Origin: a bacterium | GTDB lineage: Bacteria; Bacteroidota; Bacteroidia; Bacteroidales; Muribaculaceae | Assembly (NCBI GenBank): GCA_004561555.1 | Contig: SFVH01000005.1 | Span: 1-48,676, forward strand | Length of the DNA: 48,676 bases | Direction of reading: 5' to 3' | Shown: positions 8,053 to 15,876 of the stretch, one piece after another | Layout of the letters: each line of letters begins with the position of its first letter | Numbering within the stretch: the first letter of the stretch is position 1 | Position numbers and translations under genes: made by a program | The notes under the pieces: generated by a model | Databases searched by the model: none | Told to the model about the DNA's origin: nothing | Seen by the model: only the letters and a program-made list of their open reading frames with translations

Positions 8053-9162
8053 ATGGCAGAAACCACTCTTTTGCAACGTCTTGAAGGCATTGACGCGCGT
8101 TTTCAAGAAGTAAGTTTGCTAATCACCGACCCATCTGTGATTGCCGACATGAAACGTTTCGTCAAGTTGACCAAAGAATACAAAGACTTGGAGAAACTCA
8201 CTCAAGTGACTAACAAATACCGACAAATGCTCAAAAACGTCGATGAAGCCCGTCAAGTGCTCGACCAAGAGAGCGACCCGGAGATGAGAGAGCTCGCTAA
8301 GGAGGAACTCGACACAACTTCAGCCGAAATCCCTAAAATGGAAGAAGAGATAAAGCTGTTGCTTATCCCCGAAGACCCCGAAGACGACAAAAATGTTATC
8401 CTCGAAATTCGTGGCGGTACCGGCGGCGACGAAGCCGCGATTTTTGCCGGCGACCTCTTCCGTATGTATGCCAAATACTGCGAATCTAAAGGGTGGAAGC
8501 TCGAAGTGATGAGCTTCAGCGAAGGTGCTGCCGGTGGTTACAAGGAAATAATCAGCTCCGTAACCGGCGACAAAGTCTACGGAACATTGAAATATGAGTC
8601 GGGGGTGCATCGCGTGCAGAGAGTGCCCGCAACCGAAACTCAAGGCCGTGTCCACACATCAGCTGCTTCTGTAGCTGTGCTCCCCGAAGCTGAGCCTTTC
8701 GACGTGGAAATCAATGAGGGCGAGATTAAGTGGGACACGTTCCGCTCCGGTGGCGCCGGCGGGCAGAACGTAAACAAGGTGGAGTCGGGAGTCAGACTCA
8801 GATACAACTGGAAAAACCCAAACACCGGAGTGGTGGAAGAAATCCTCATCGAATGTACCGAAACTCGCGACCAGCCTAAAAACAAAGAGAGGGCTTTGGC
8901 GCGTCTGCGCACTTTCATCTACGACAAAGAGCATCAGAAATATGTCGACGACATCGCTTCACGACGCAAAACAATGGTGAGCACCGGCGACCGCTCGGCG
9001 AAGATACGCACCTACAACTATCCTCAAGGTCGCATCACCGACCACCGCATCAACTACACCATCTACAACCTTGCCGCCTTTATGGACGGCGACATCCAAG
9101 ACTGCATCGACAATCTTATCATTGCCGAAAATGCCGAGAAACTGAAAGAAACCGAACTCTAA
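8053..9162 (+). CDS. prfA: Peptide chain release factor 1
   Basis: The 369-residue protein is a class I release factor. The peptidyl-transferase motif GGQ is at about 236-238 in SGGAGGQNVNK. The stop-codon recognition tripeptide is PAT (192-194, in RVPATETQGR), the RF1 form, against SPF in RF2, so it should read UAA and UAG. Length is close to the E. coli protein (360). pyrF follows after 13 bp and is probably co-transcribed. Confidence 0.97.
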   Translation: MAETTLLQRLEGIDARFQEVSLLITDPSVIADMKRFVKLTKEYKDLEKLTQVTNKYRQMLKNVDEARQVLDQESDPEMRELAKEELDTTSAEIPKMEEEIKLLLIPEDPEDDKNVILEIRGGTGGDEAAIFAGDLFRMYAKYCESKGWKLEVMSFSEGAAGGYKEIISSVTGDKVYGTLKYESGVHRVQRVPATETQGRVHTSAASVAVLPEAEPFDVEINEGEIKWDTFRSGGAGGQNVNKVESGVRLRYNWKNPNTGVVEEILIECTETRDQPKNKERALARLRTFIYDKEHQKYVDDIASRRKTMVSTGDRSAKIRTYNYPQGRITDHRINYTIYNLAAFMDGDIQDCIDNLIIAENAEKLKETEL

Positions 9163-9175
9163 CGCATATCTTCCT

Positions 9176-10006
9176 ATGACACGTCAACAACTCTTCGACA
9201 ACATCCGCCGCAAAGGCTCATTTCTATGCGTAGGCCTCGACACCGACATCCGCCGTCTGCCTCCGCATCTCAAAGATGACAAAAACGCTATCTTTACGTT
9301 TAACAAAGCTATCATCGACGCCACCGCTCCCTACTGCGTGGCTTACAAGCCTAACCTGGCTTTCTACGAGTGTTTCGGCATCGAAGGGTGGACCGCCCTC
9401 GAGCAAACGGTGAAATACATCAAAGACAACTACCCCGACCAGTTTATCATCGCCGACGCCAAGCGTGGCGACATCGGCAACACCTCCGCAATGTATGCTC
9501 GCAGCTTCTTCGAGCATCTCGATGTGGACGCCATCACCGTGGCTCCTTACATGGGCGAAGACTCTATCACGCCCTTCTACGGATATGAAGGCAAGTGGGT
9601 CATTGTGCTGGGTCTCACTTCCAACAAAGGCTCCCACGACTTCCAGCTCACCACCGACAACGCCGGTGTGCCCCTCTACGAGCGTGTGATGTCGAAAGCC
9701 TCGGAGTGGGGAAACGACGACAACACCATGTTTGTCGTCGGAGCTACTCAAGGGCGTATGTTTGAACAGGTGAGACGTGTGGCTCCCAATAAATTCCTCC
9801 TCGTGCCGGGTGTAGGCGCTCAAGGAGGCAGCCTCGAAGAGGTGGCTCGCTACGGCATCATCGACGACTGCGGTTTGCTCGTCAACTCCTCCCGAGGCAT
9901 CATCTATGCCTCTGAAGGCGAAGATTTTGCCGCCGTGGCAGCCCTCAAAGCCCGAGAGCTGAAAGAGCAAATGTCAGCCATCTTGAAAAACAAAGGCATC
10001 ATTTGA
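9176..10006 (+). CDS. pyrF: Orotidine 5'-phosphate decarboxylase
   Basis: The 276-residue enzyme catalyses the last step of UMP synthesis, decarboxylation of OMP. It contains the active-site signature ADAKRGDIGNTS with K96 and D99 and an upstream substrate loop AYKPNLAFYE. Length and the C-terminal motif LLVNSSRGIIYA place it in the longer (type 2, mycobacterial-like) OMP decarboxylase group used by Bacteroidetes. It lies 13 bp after prfA. Confidence 0.96.
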   Translation: MTRQQLFDNIRRKGSFLCVGLDTDIRRLPPHLKDDKNAIFTFNKAIIDATAPYCVAYKPNLAFYECFGIEGWTALEQTVKYIKDNYPDQFIIADAKRGDIGNTSAMYARSFFEHLDVDAITVAPYMGEDSITPFYGYEGKWVIVLGLTSNKGSHDFQLTTDNAGVPLYERVMSKASEWGNDDNTMFVVGATQGRMFEQVRRVAPNKFLLVPGVGAQGGSLEEVARYGIIDDCGLLVNSSRGIIYASEGEDFAAVAALKARELKEQMSAILKNKGII

Positions 10007-10060
10007 TAATTATTCACACAAATTATTAAAGAAATAATTCGTCAATTGAAAATCTTTATA

Positions 10061-10068
10061 TAACTTTG
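10061..10068 (+). promoter_or_regulatory. Candidate -7 box for pgk
   Basis: TAACTTTG fits TAnnTTTG, 46 bp upstream of the pgk ATG. A TTTG at the expected -33 distance is not evident. Confidence 0.45.
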
Positions 10069-10114
10069 GTGCTCGAAAATATAGAAATATCAACTTTTTA
10101 AATATTAGACAAAA

Positions 10115-11362
10115 ATGACTATCGAAGACTACAAATTTGCCGGTAAAAAGGCAATTGTGCGCGTTGACTTCAACGTGCCTTTGGATGAAAATGGTAAAAT
10201 CACCGACGATACTCGTATCCGCGGCGCCCTCCCAACTTTGAAAAAAATCCTTGCCGATGGCGGCGCTCTTATCATTATGTCTCACATGGGCAAGCCTAAA
10301 GGTAAAGTCAACCCGAAAATGTCATTGGGTCAAATCAAAGATGCCGTAGCTGCCGCTTTGGGTGCCGACGTCAAGTTTGCCCCCGACTGCGCTAAGGCTG
10401 CCGACGAAGCTGCCGCCCTCAAGAGCGGCGAAGTGCTCCTGCTCGAAAACCTCCGCTTCTATCCCGAAGAAGAAGGCAAGCCCGTGGGCATCGACAAAGC
10501 TGACCCCGCTTACGACGAAGCTAAAAAGGAAATGAAAGCGCGCCAAAAAGAGTTTGCTAAAACTCTCGCAAGCTATGCCGACTGCTACGTTAACGATGCC
10601 TTCGGCACCGCCCACCGCAAGCACGCTTCAACAGCCGTTATCGCCGACTATTTCGACGCCGACAACAAGATGCTCGGTTATCTCATGGAGAAGGAAGTGA
10701 CTGCCGTCGACAATATCCTCAGCAACATCAAGCGCCCCTTCACCGCTATCATGGGCGGCTCTAAGGTGTCGACTAAGATTGGCATCATCGAAAACCTCAT
10801 GGACAAGGTCGACAACCTCATCCTCTGCGGCGGTATGACCTACACCTTCGCTAAAGCGCAAGGCGGAAAAATCGGACTCTCTATCTGCGAAGACGACAAG
10901 CTCGACCTCGCTCTCGACATCATCAAAAAAGCTAAAGAAAAAGGCGTAAACCTTGTGCTCGGCACCGACTGCGTTGCTGGCGACGCTTTCAGCAACGACG
11001 CTAACCGTCAGATTTGCCCTTCCAACGATATCCCCGACGGATGGGAAGGTATGGATGCCGGTCCTGAAACACGCAAGGCTTTTGCCGACGTCATCAAGAG
11101 CGCAAAGACAATCCTTTGGAACGGCCCCGCAGGTGTGTTCGAATTTGACAACTTCACTGACGGCTCTCGCGCTATCGCCGACGCTATCGTTGAAGCTACT
11201 GCCAACGGCGCTTTCTCTCTCGTAGGTGGTGGCGACTCCGTGGCTTGCGTTAACAAGTTTGGTGTAGCTGACAAAGTGTCGTATGTTTCTACCGGTGGCG
11301 GCGCCCTCCTCGAAGCTATCGAAGGCAAAGTGCTCCCGGGCATCGCTGCTATCAAAGGTTAA
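10115..11362 (+). CDS. pgk: Phosphoglycerate kinase
   Basis: The 415-residue glycolytic enzyme interconverts 1,3-bisphosphoglycerate plus ADP and 3-phosphoglycerate plus ATP. The N-terminal substrate motif VRVDFNVPLDENG (about 16-28), the GALIIMSHMGKPKGK segment, an IMGGSKVSTKIG region and the C-terminal nucleotide-binding GGGDSVACVNKFG with STGGGALLEAIEGK are all present. Full length, with its own candidate promoter and terminator. Confidence 0.97.
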   Translation: MTIEDYKFAGKKAIVRVDFNVPLDENGKITDDTRIRGALPTLKKILADGGALIIMSHMGKPKGKVNPKMSLGQIKDAVAAALGADVKFAPDCAKAADEAAALKSGEVLLLENLRFYPEEEGKPVGIDKADPAYDEAKKEMKARQKEFAKTLASYADCYVNDAFGTAHRKHASTAVIADYFDADNKMLGYLMEKEVTAVDNILSNIKRPFTAIMGGSKVSTKIGIIENLMDKVDNLILCGGMTYTFAKAQGGKIGLSICEDDKLDLALDIIKKAKEKGVNLVLGTDCVAGDAFSNDANRQICPSNDIPDGWEGMDAGPETRKAFADVIKSAKTILWNGPAGVFEFDNFTDGSRAIADAIVEATANGAFSLVGGGDSVACVNKFGVADKVSYVSTGGGALLEAIEGKVLPGIAAIKG

Positions 11363-11394
11363 TAATAGACTGAAATAACGTAAAAAATTATTAA

Positions 11395-11428
11395 AACGTG
11401 TGGCATTTCAATTGTCGCACGTTTTTTT
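11395..11428 (+). terminator. Rho-independent terminator of pgk
   Basis: Stem aacgtgtg (11395-11402) pairs with cgcacgtt (11416-11423) around a 13-base loop and runs into a T7 tract ending at 11428. Confidence 0.85.
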
Positions 11429-11464
11429 ATATGCAAATAGGGTGTCTATCAAAATTAAAATTAT

Positions 11465-11472
11465 TAATTTTG
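11465..11472 (+). promoter_or_regulatory. Candidate -7 box for mutAB
   Basis: TAATTTTG fits TAnnTTTG, about 70 bp upstream of the mutA ATG, implying an A-rich leader. The -33 element is not clear. Confidence 0.45.
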
Positions 11473-11542
11473 TGTGTTTTAACTATATAAACGGAAAAGA
11501 AGTAGAAACACAATCTAAACTCTAAACTCATATTTAAAAACT

Positions 11543-13396
11543 ATGGCAGAAAACAGAGAAAAATTGTTCGACCAATTTCCTGCCGTCGACACGGAAACAT
11601 GGAAAGCCAAGGTCGTTGCCGACCTCAAAGGCGCTGATTTCGAAAAGAAATTAGTGTGGCGAACAAATGAAGGTTTCAATGTGCAGCCGATGTATCGCGC
11701 TGAAGACATTGAAAATTTGAAAACTACCGACTCTCTTCCCGGCGAATATCCTTTCGTTCGCGGAACTCGTTTGGACAATGAATGGTTCGTGCGTCAAAAC
11801 ATCGAAGTGGCTGATGTAGCCCAAGCCAACGCTAAGGCTAAAGACCTCACCACTAAAGGCGTAACTTCGCTCGGCTTTAAGCTCCAAGGCGCTGTCACTG
11901 AGGCTGATGTGGCTACATTGCTCGCCGACATCGACCTCGAAAAGGTGGAAGTAAACTTCGAAGCGTGCCAAAAACACGCCCTCGCCAACGCCGAAGCTCT
12001 CGTGGCTTATGTGGTGAAAGCCGGAAAGGCGGAGACTTTTAAAGGCTCCGTGAAATTTGACCCGTTTGTACGACTTCTCAAGAAGGGCGCCGACTTCTGT
12101 GGCGACGTGAAAGCCATCGCTGCAAAGCTCGTGGATGTAGCCGCTCCCGTAAAGGGGTTGAGAGTGTTTACTGTCGACTCCGTGCTCCTCTCCGACGCCG
12201 GTGCTTATATCGCTCAAGAATTGGGTTACGCCTTGGCTTGGGGAGCTGAATGGATGGCGCAACTCACCGAGGCCGGCATCGACGCTACAACCGCTGCTTC
12301 GCGCATCAAATTTAATATGGGCATCACTTCCAACTACTTCATGGAAATCGCCAAATTTCGCGCCGCTCGCATGCTCTGGGCTCAAATCGTGAAAGCCTAC
12401 AATCCCACTTGCGACTGCGCTTGCAAGATGAATGTGCATGCCGCAACTACCAAATTTAATCAAACAATCTTCGACGCTCACGTCAACTTGCTCCGCACGC
12501 AGACCGAAACAATGTCGGCTGCTCTCGCAGGTGTCGACTCCATCAGCGTTTTACCCTTCGATGCGCAATTTAAAACGCCCGACGATTTCTCCGAGCGCAT
12601 AGCTCGCAATCAACAGCTGCTCTTGAAAGAGGAAAGCCATCTCGATAAAATCACCGACCCTGCCGGCGGCTCCTACTATGTGGAGACTCTCACCGCTTCT
12701 ATCGCCGACGTGGCATGGAAGCTGTTCCTTGAAATTGAGGATAAGGGCGGTTTCTATGCAGCCATCAAAGACGGCTCTATTCAATCGCAACTCCAAGAGA
12801 CTTCAAAGAAGCGTCTCGCCGATGTGGCACGCCGCAAAGAGTCGCTTTTGGGCACAAACCAATTCCCCAACTTCACCGAAGTGGCAGGAAACAAGATTGA
12901 AGAGTGTCAGTGCAAGTGCGGTTGCGGCCATAAGGAGGATGAGTCTAAGGTAGCCACCATCCCCACTGCTCGCGCAGCAAGCGACTTCGAGGCTCTTCGC
13001 CTCGCCACCGAACATTCGGCAGTGCGCCCCAAAGTGTTTATGCTCACCATCGGTAACCTCGCCATGCGTTTGGCTCGCGCTCAATTCTCTTCCAACTTCT
13101 TCGCTTGCGCCGGTTATGAAATCATCGACAACCTCGGCTTCCCAACAGTTAAAGACGGCATCGACGCCGCTTTGGAAAAGAATGCCGACATCGTGGTGAT
13201 TTGCTCCAGCGATGACGAATATGCTGAATATGCTCCCGAGGCATTCCGCCTCCTTGACGGTCGTGCTCAATTTGTGGTGGCAGGCAACCCCGCTTGCACC
13301 GACGACTTGAAGGCTCAGGGTATCGAGAATTTTGTCCATGTGCGTAGCAACGTGCTCGAAACGCTGCAAGCATTCAATGCTAAACTCTTAAAATAA
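11543..13396 (+). CDS. mutA: Methylmalonyl-CoA mutase small subunit
   Basis: The 617-residue subunit is the non-catalytic partner of MutB in the adenosylcobalamin enzyme that interconverts succinyl-CoA and (R)-methylmalonyl-CoA, part of propionate formation. It has the TIM-barrel part (to about residue 440) and a degenerate B12-binding domain at the C-terminus lacking DxHxxG, as expected for the small subunit. Two cysteine clusters stand out: C290-D-C292-A-C294 in the barrel, and C455-Q-C457-K-C459-G-C461-G-H463 in the interdomain linker, a possible metal or redox site. mutB follows after 8 bp. Confidence 0.95.
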   Translation: MAENREKLFDQFPAVDTETWKAKVVADLKGADFEKKLVWRTNEGFNVQPMYRAEDIENLKTTDSLPGEYPFVRGTRLDNEWFVRQNIEVADVAQANAKAKDLTTKGVTSLGFKLQGAVTEADVATLLADIDLEKVEVNFEACQKHALANAEALVAYVVKAGKAETFKGSVKFDPFVRLLKKGADFCGDVKAIAAKLVDVAAPVKGLRVFTVDSVLLSDAGAYIAQELGYALAWGAEWMAQLTEAGIDATTAASRIKFNMGITSNYFMEIAKFRAARMLWAQIVKAYNPTCDCACKMNVHAATTKFNQTIFDAHVNLLRTQTETMSAALAGVDSISVLPFDAQFKTPDDFSERIARNQQLLLKEESHLDKITDPAGGSYYVETLTASIADVAWKLFLEIEDKGGFYAAIKDGSIQSQLQETSKKRLADVARRKESLLGTNQFPNFTEVAGNKIEECQCKCGCGHKEDESKVATIPTARAASDFEALRLATEHSAVRPKVFMLTIGNLAMRLARAQFSSNFFACAGYEIIDNLGFPTVKDGIDAALEKNADIVVICSSDDEYAEYAPEAFRLLDGRAQFVVAGNPACTDDLKAQGIENFVHVRSNVLETLQAFNAKLLK

Positions 13397-13404
13397 GAAC
13401 AGAA

Positions 13405-15540
13405 ATGAGACCAAATTTCAAAAATATTGATATCAAGAAGGATGCGTTTGGCGCAGGCCACGCTCCTATTGCCGAAGGCGAAAAATGGGTCACTCCCGAG
13501 CTTATCCCGGTAAAGCCCATCTACACGAAAGCCGACCTCGAGGGGCTTGAACACCTTAATTACGTTGCCGGCATTCCGCCGTTCTTGCGCGGCCCGTACA
13601 GCGGTATGTATGCCATCCGCCCTTGGACTATCCGCCAATATGCAGGCTTCTCCACCGCTGCCGAGTCTAATGCGTTCTATCGTCGTAACCTCGCTTCCGG
13701 TCAGAAAGGTTTGTCGGTGGCTTTCGACCTCGCTACTCACCGCGGTTATGATGCCGACCATCCTCGCGTGGTGGGCGACGTGGGTAAAGCTGGTGTGTCT
13801 ATCTGCTCTATCGAAGACATGAAGGTGCTTTTCGACGGTATCCCCTTAAATAAGATGTCGGTGTCGATGACTATGAACGGGGCGGTGTTGCCCGTGCTCG
13901 CTTTCTACATCAATGCCGGGCTCGAACAAGGTGCTAAGCTCGAAGAGATGGCAGGTACTATCCAAAACGATATCTTGAAGGAATTCATGGTGCGTAACAC
14001 TTACATCTACCCGCCGGAATTCTCTATGCGTATCATCGCCGACATCTTCGAATATACTTCGCAAAACATGCCGAAGTTTAACTCAATCTCTATCTCCGGA
14101 TACCACATGCAAGAGGCAGGCGCTACCGCCGACATCGAGCTGGCTTACACCCTCGCCGACGGTTTGGAATATCTGCGTGCAGGTGTGAATGCCGGTATGG
14201 ACATCGACGCTTTCGCTCCGCGTTTGTCGTTCTTCTGGGCTATCGGCATGAACTTCTTCATGGAGATTGCTAAGATGCGCGCCGCTCGTATGCTCTGGGC
14301 TAAGATTGTGAAGCAATTCAATCCGAAAAATCCCAAGTCGTTGGCGTTACGCACTCACAGCCAGACTTCCGGATGGTCGCTCACCGAGCAAGACCCGTTT
14401 AACAATGTGGGCCGCACTTGCATCGAGGCTATGGGTGCCGCTTTGGGTCACACCCAATCGCTCCACACCAACGCTCTCGACGAAGCTATCGCATTGCCTA
14501 CCGACTTCTCAGCGCGTATCGCTCGTAACACTCAGATTTATATCCAAGAAGAAACATATATCACCAAGGAAATCGACCCATGGGCAGGCTCTTACTATGT
14601 GGAGGCGCTCACCAATGAGTTGGCTCACAAGGCTTGGGAGCACATCCAGGAAATCGAGAAACTCGGTGGTATGGCTAAGGCTATCGAAACCGGTATCCCC
14701 AAGCTCCGCATCGAGGAAGCCGCTGCGCGCACTCAAGCTCGCATCGACTCCGGTAAGCAAACTATCGTGGGCGTAAACAAATATCGTCTTGAAAAAGAGG
14801 CGCCCATCGATATCCTTGAAATTGACAACACCGAGGTGCGTAAAGAGCAAATCGAACGCCTGGAAGACCTCCGCGCTAACCGCGACGAGGCTAAGGTGAA
14901 AGAAGCGCTCGCCGCTATCACCGAGTGTGTGCGCACGAAGAAGGGCAACCTCCTCGACCTCGCTGTAAAGGCTGCCGCCGTGCGTGCTTCTCTGGGTGAA
15001 ATCTCCGATGCTTGTGAAGAGGTGGTAGGTCGTTATAAAGCTGTAATCAGAACTATTTCAGGCGTGTATTCTTCAGAAACTAAAAATGATGCTGACTTCC
15101 AAAAAGCGCAAAAAATGTGCGAGGAGTTTGCTAAAAAAGAGGGGCGTCAACCCCGTATTATGATTGCTAAGATGGGTCAAGACGGTCACGACCGTGGAGC
15201 TAAAGTGGTGGCTACGGGTTATGCCGACTGTGGTTTCGACGTCGACATGGGTCCGTTGTTCCAAACTCCTGCCGAGGCTGCACGTCAGGCTGTGGAAAAC
15301 GATGTGCACATCCTCGGTGTGTCTTCGCTCGCTGCCGGGCATAAGACTCTCGTGCCGCAAGTGATTGATGAGCTCAAGAAGCTCGGCCGTGAGGACATCA
15401 TCGTCGTTGCCGGCGGTGTTATCCCGGCTCAAGACTACGACTTCCTTTATAAGGCAGGTGTAGCCGCTATCTTCGGCCCGGGCACGCGTATCCCGTATTC
15501 GGCTATCAAGATGCTTGAAATATTGAACAACGAAGATTAG
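13405..15540 (+). CDS. mutB: Methylmalonyl-CoA mutase large (catalytic) subunit
   Basis: The 711-residue catalytic subunit contains the substrate barrel, including RPWTIRQYAGFS and the RTHSQTSGWSLTEQDP segment. The C-terminal cobalamin domain carries the B12 ligand motif DGHDRG with H595. A GVSSLAAGHKTL stretch and a GGVIPAQDY segment complete the B12-binding fold. It follows mutA by 8 bp in one transcription unit and ends before a strong terminator. No meaB-type chaperone gene is adjacent. Confidence 0.97.
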   Translation: MRPNFKNIDIKKDAFGAGHAPIAEGEKWVTPELIPVKPIYTKADLEGLEHLNYVAGIPPFLRGPYSGMYAIRPWTIRQYAGFSTAAESNAFYRRNLASGQKGLSVAFDLATHRGYDADHPRVVGDVGKAGVSICSIEDMKVLFDGIPLNKMSVSMTMNGAVLPVLAFYINAGLEQGAKLEEMAGTIQNDILKEFMVRNTYIYPPEFSMRIIADIFEYTSQNMPKFNSISISGYHMQEAGATADIELAYTLADGLEYLRAGVNAGMDIDAFAPRLSFFWAIGMNFFMEIAKMRAARMLWAKIVKQFNPKNPKSLALRTHSQTSGWSLTEQDPFNNVGRTCIEAMGAALGHTQSLHTNALDEAIALPTDFSARIARNTQIYIQEETYITKEIDPWAGSYYVEALTNELAHKAWEHIQEIEKLGGMAKAIETGIPKLRIEEAAARTQARIDSGKQTIVGVNKYRLEKEAPIDILEIDNTEVRKEQIERLEDLRANRDEAKVKEALAAITECVRTKKGNLLDLAVKAAAVRASLGEISDACEEVVGRYKAVIRTISGVYSSETKNDADFQKAQKMCEEFAKKEGRQPRIMIAKMGQDGHDRGAKVVATGYADCGFDVDMGPLFQTPAEAARQAVENDVHILGVSSLAAGHKTLVPQVIDELKKLGREDIIVVAGGVIPAQDYDFLYKAGVAAIFGPGTRIPYSAIKMLEILNNED

Positions 15541-15565
15541 TAGTTGATATTTATTTCCCATTATG

Positions 15566-15603
15566 AGAGGGGAGGATGCCTTTAGGGGTGTCCTCCTCTT
15601 TTG
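15566..15603 (+). terminator. Rho-independent terminator of mutAB
   Basis: agaggggaggatgcc (15566-15580) forms an imperfect stem with gggtgtcctcctctt (15586-15600), followed by a short T-run. Confidence 0.75.
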
Positions 15604-15681
15604 CTAAATATTATTAAATAGGTATCAAATAGCACTGTTTTTTCGTATCATTGCAAATTGATTACTTTTTTACCTCCCTAT

Positions 15682-15876
15682 ATGAAATCTCCAAAATCCA
15701 ATCTGCGAATAATCACTGCCCTGGGCTATATCTTGCTCGTGGCGTTGATTGCGGCAGCCTATTTCTTTGTCGACGATGAGCTTGATGCGCTTTCTCAAAG
15801 CAACAACATCTAGGAGTCTATCAACCGCCGTCAGAGGGCTACAAATGCCGTCGTAACCAACCTCTATCAAGCTGAA
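15682..15876 (+). pseudogene. Severed N-terminal segment of the hybrid histidine kinase, ending in an in-frame TAG
   Basis: An ATG at 15682 opens a frame of 43 codons encoding a basic N-terminus and a clear membrane segment (about residues 9-29, GYILLVALIAAAYFFV), then meets TAG at 15811-15813. The frame continues without a further stop through the whole kinase to 18066, reading a Glu-Ser-Ile-Asn-Arg-Arg stretch directly after the TAG. The cut segment is the first membrane anchor of a classic two-helix sensor. TAG serves as an ordinary stop elsewhere in the window (for example at 2339-2341 and 15538-15540), so general recoding is unlikely. Confidence 0.75.

Noticed and set aside
15811..15813. 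General recoding of TAG as a sense codon
   Set aside because: TAG ends clear genes in the window, for example at 2339-2341 and 15538-15540, and a normal RF1 with the PAT motif is encoded at 8053-9162.
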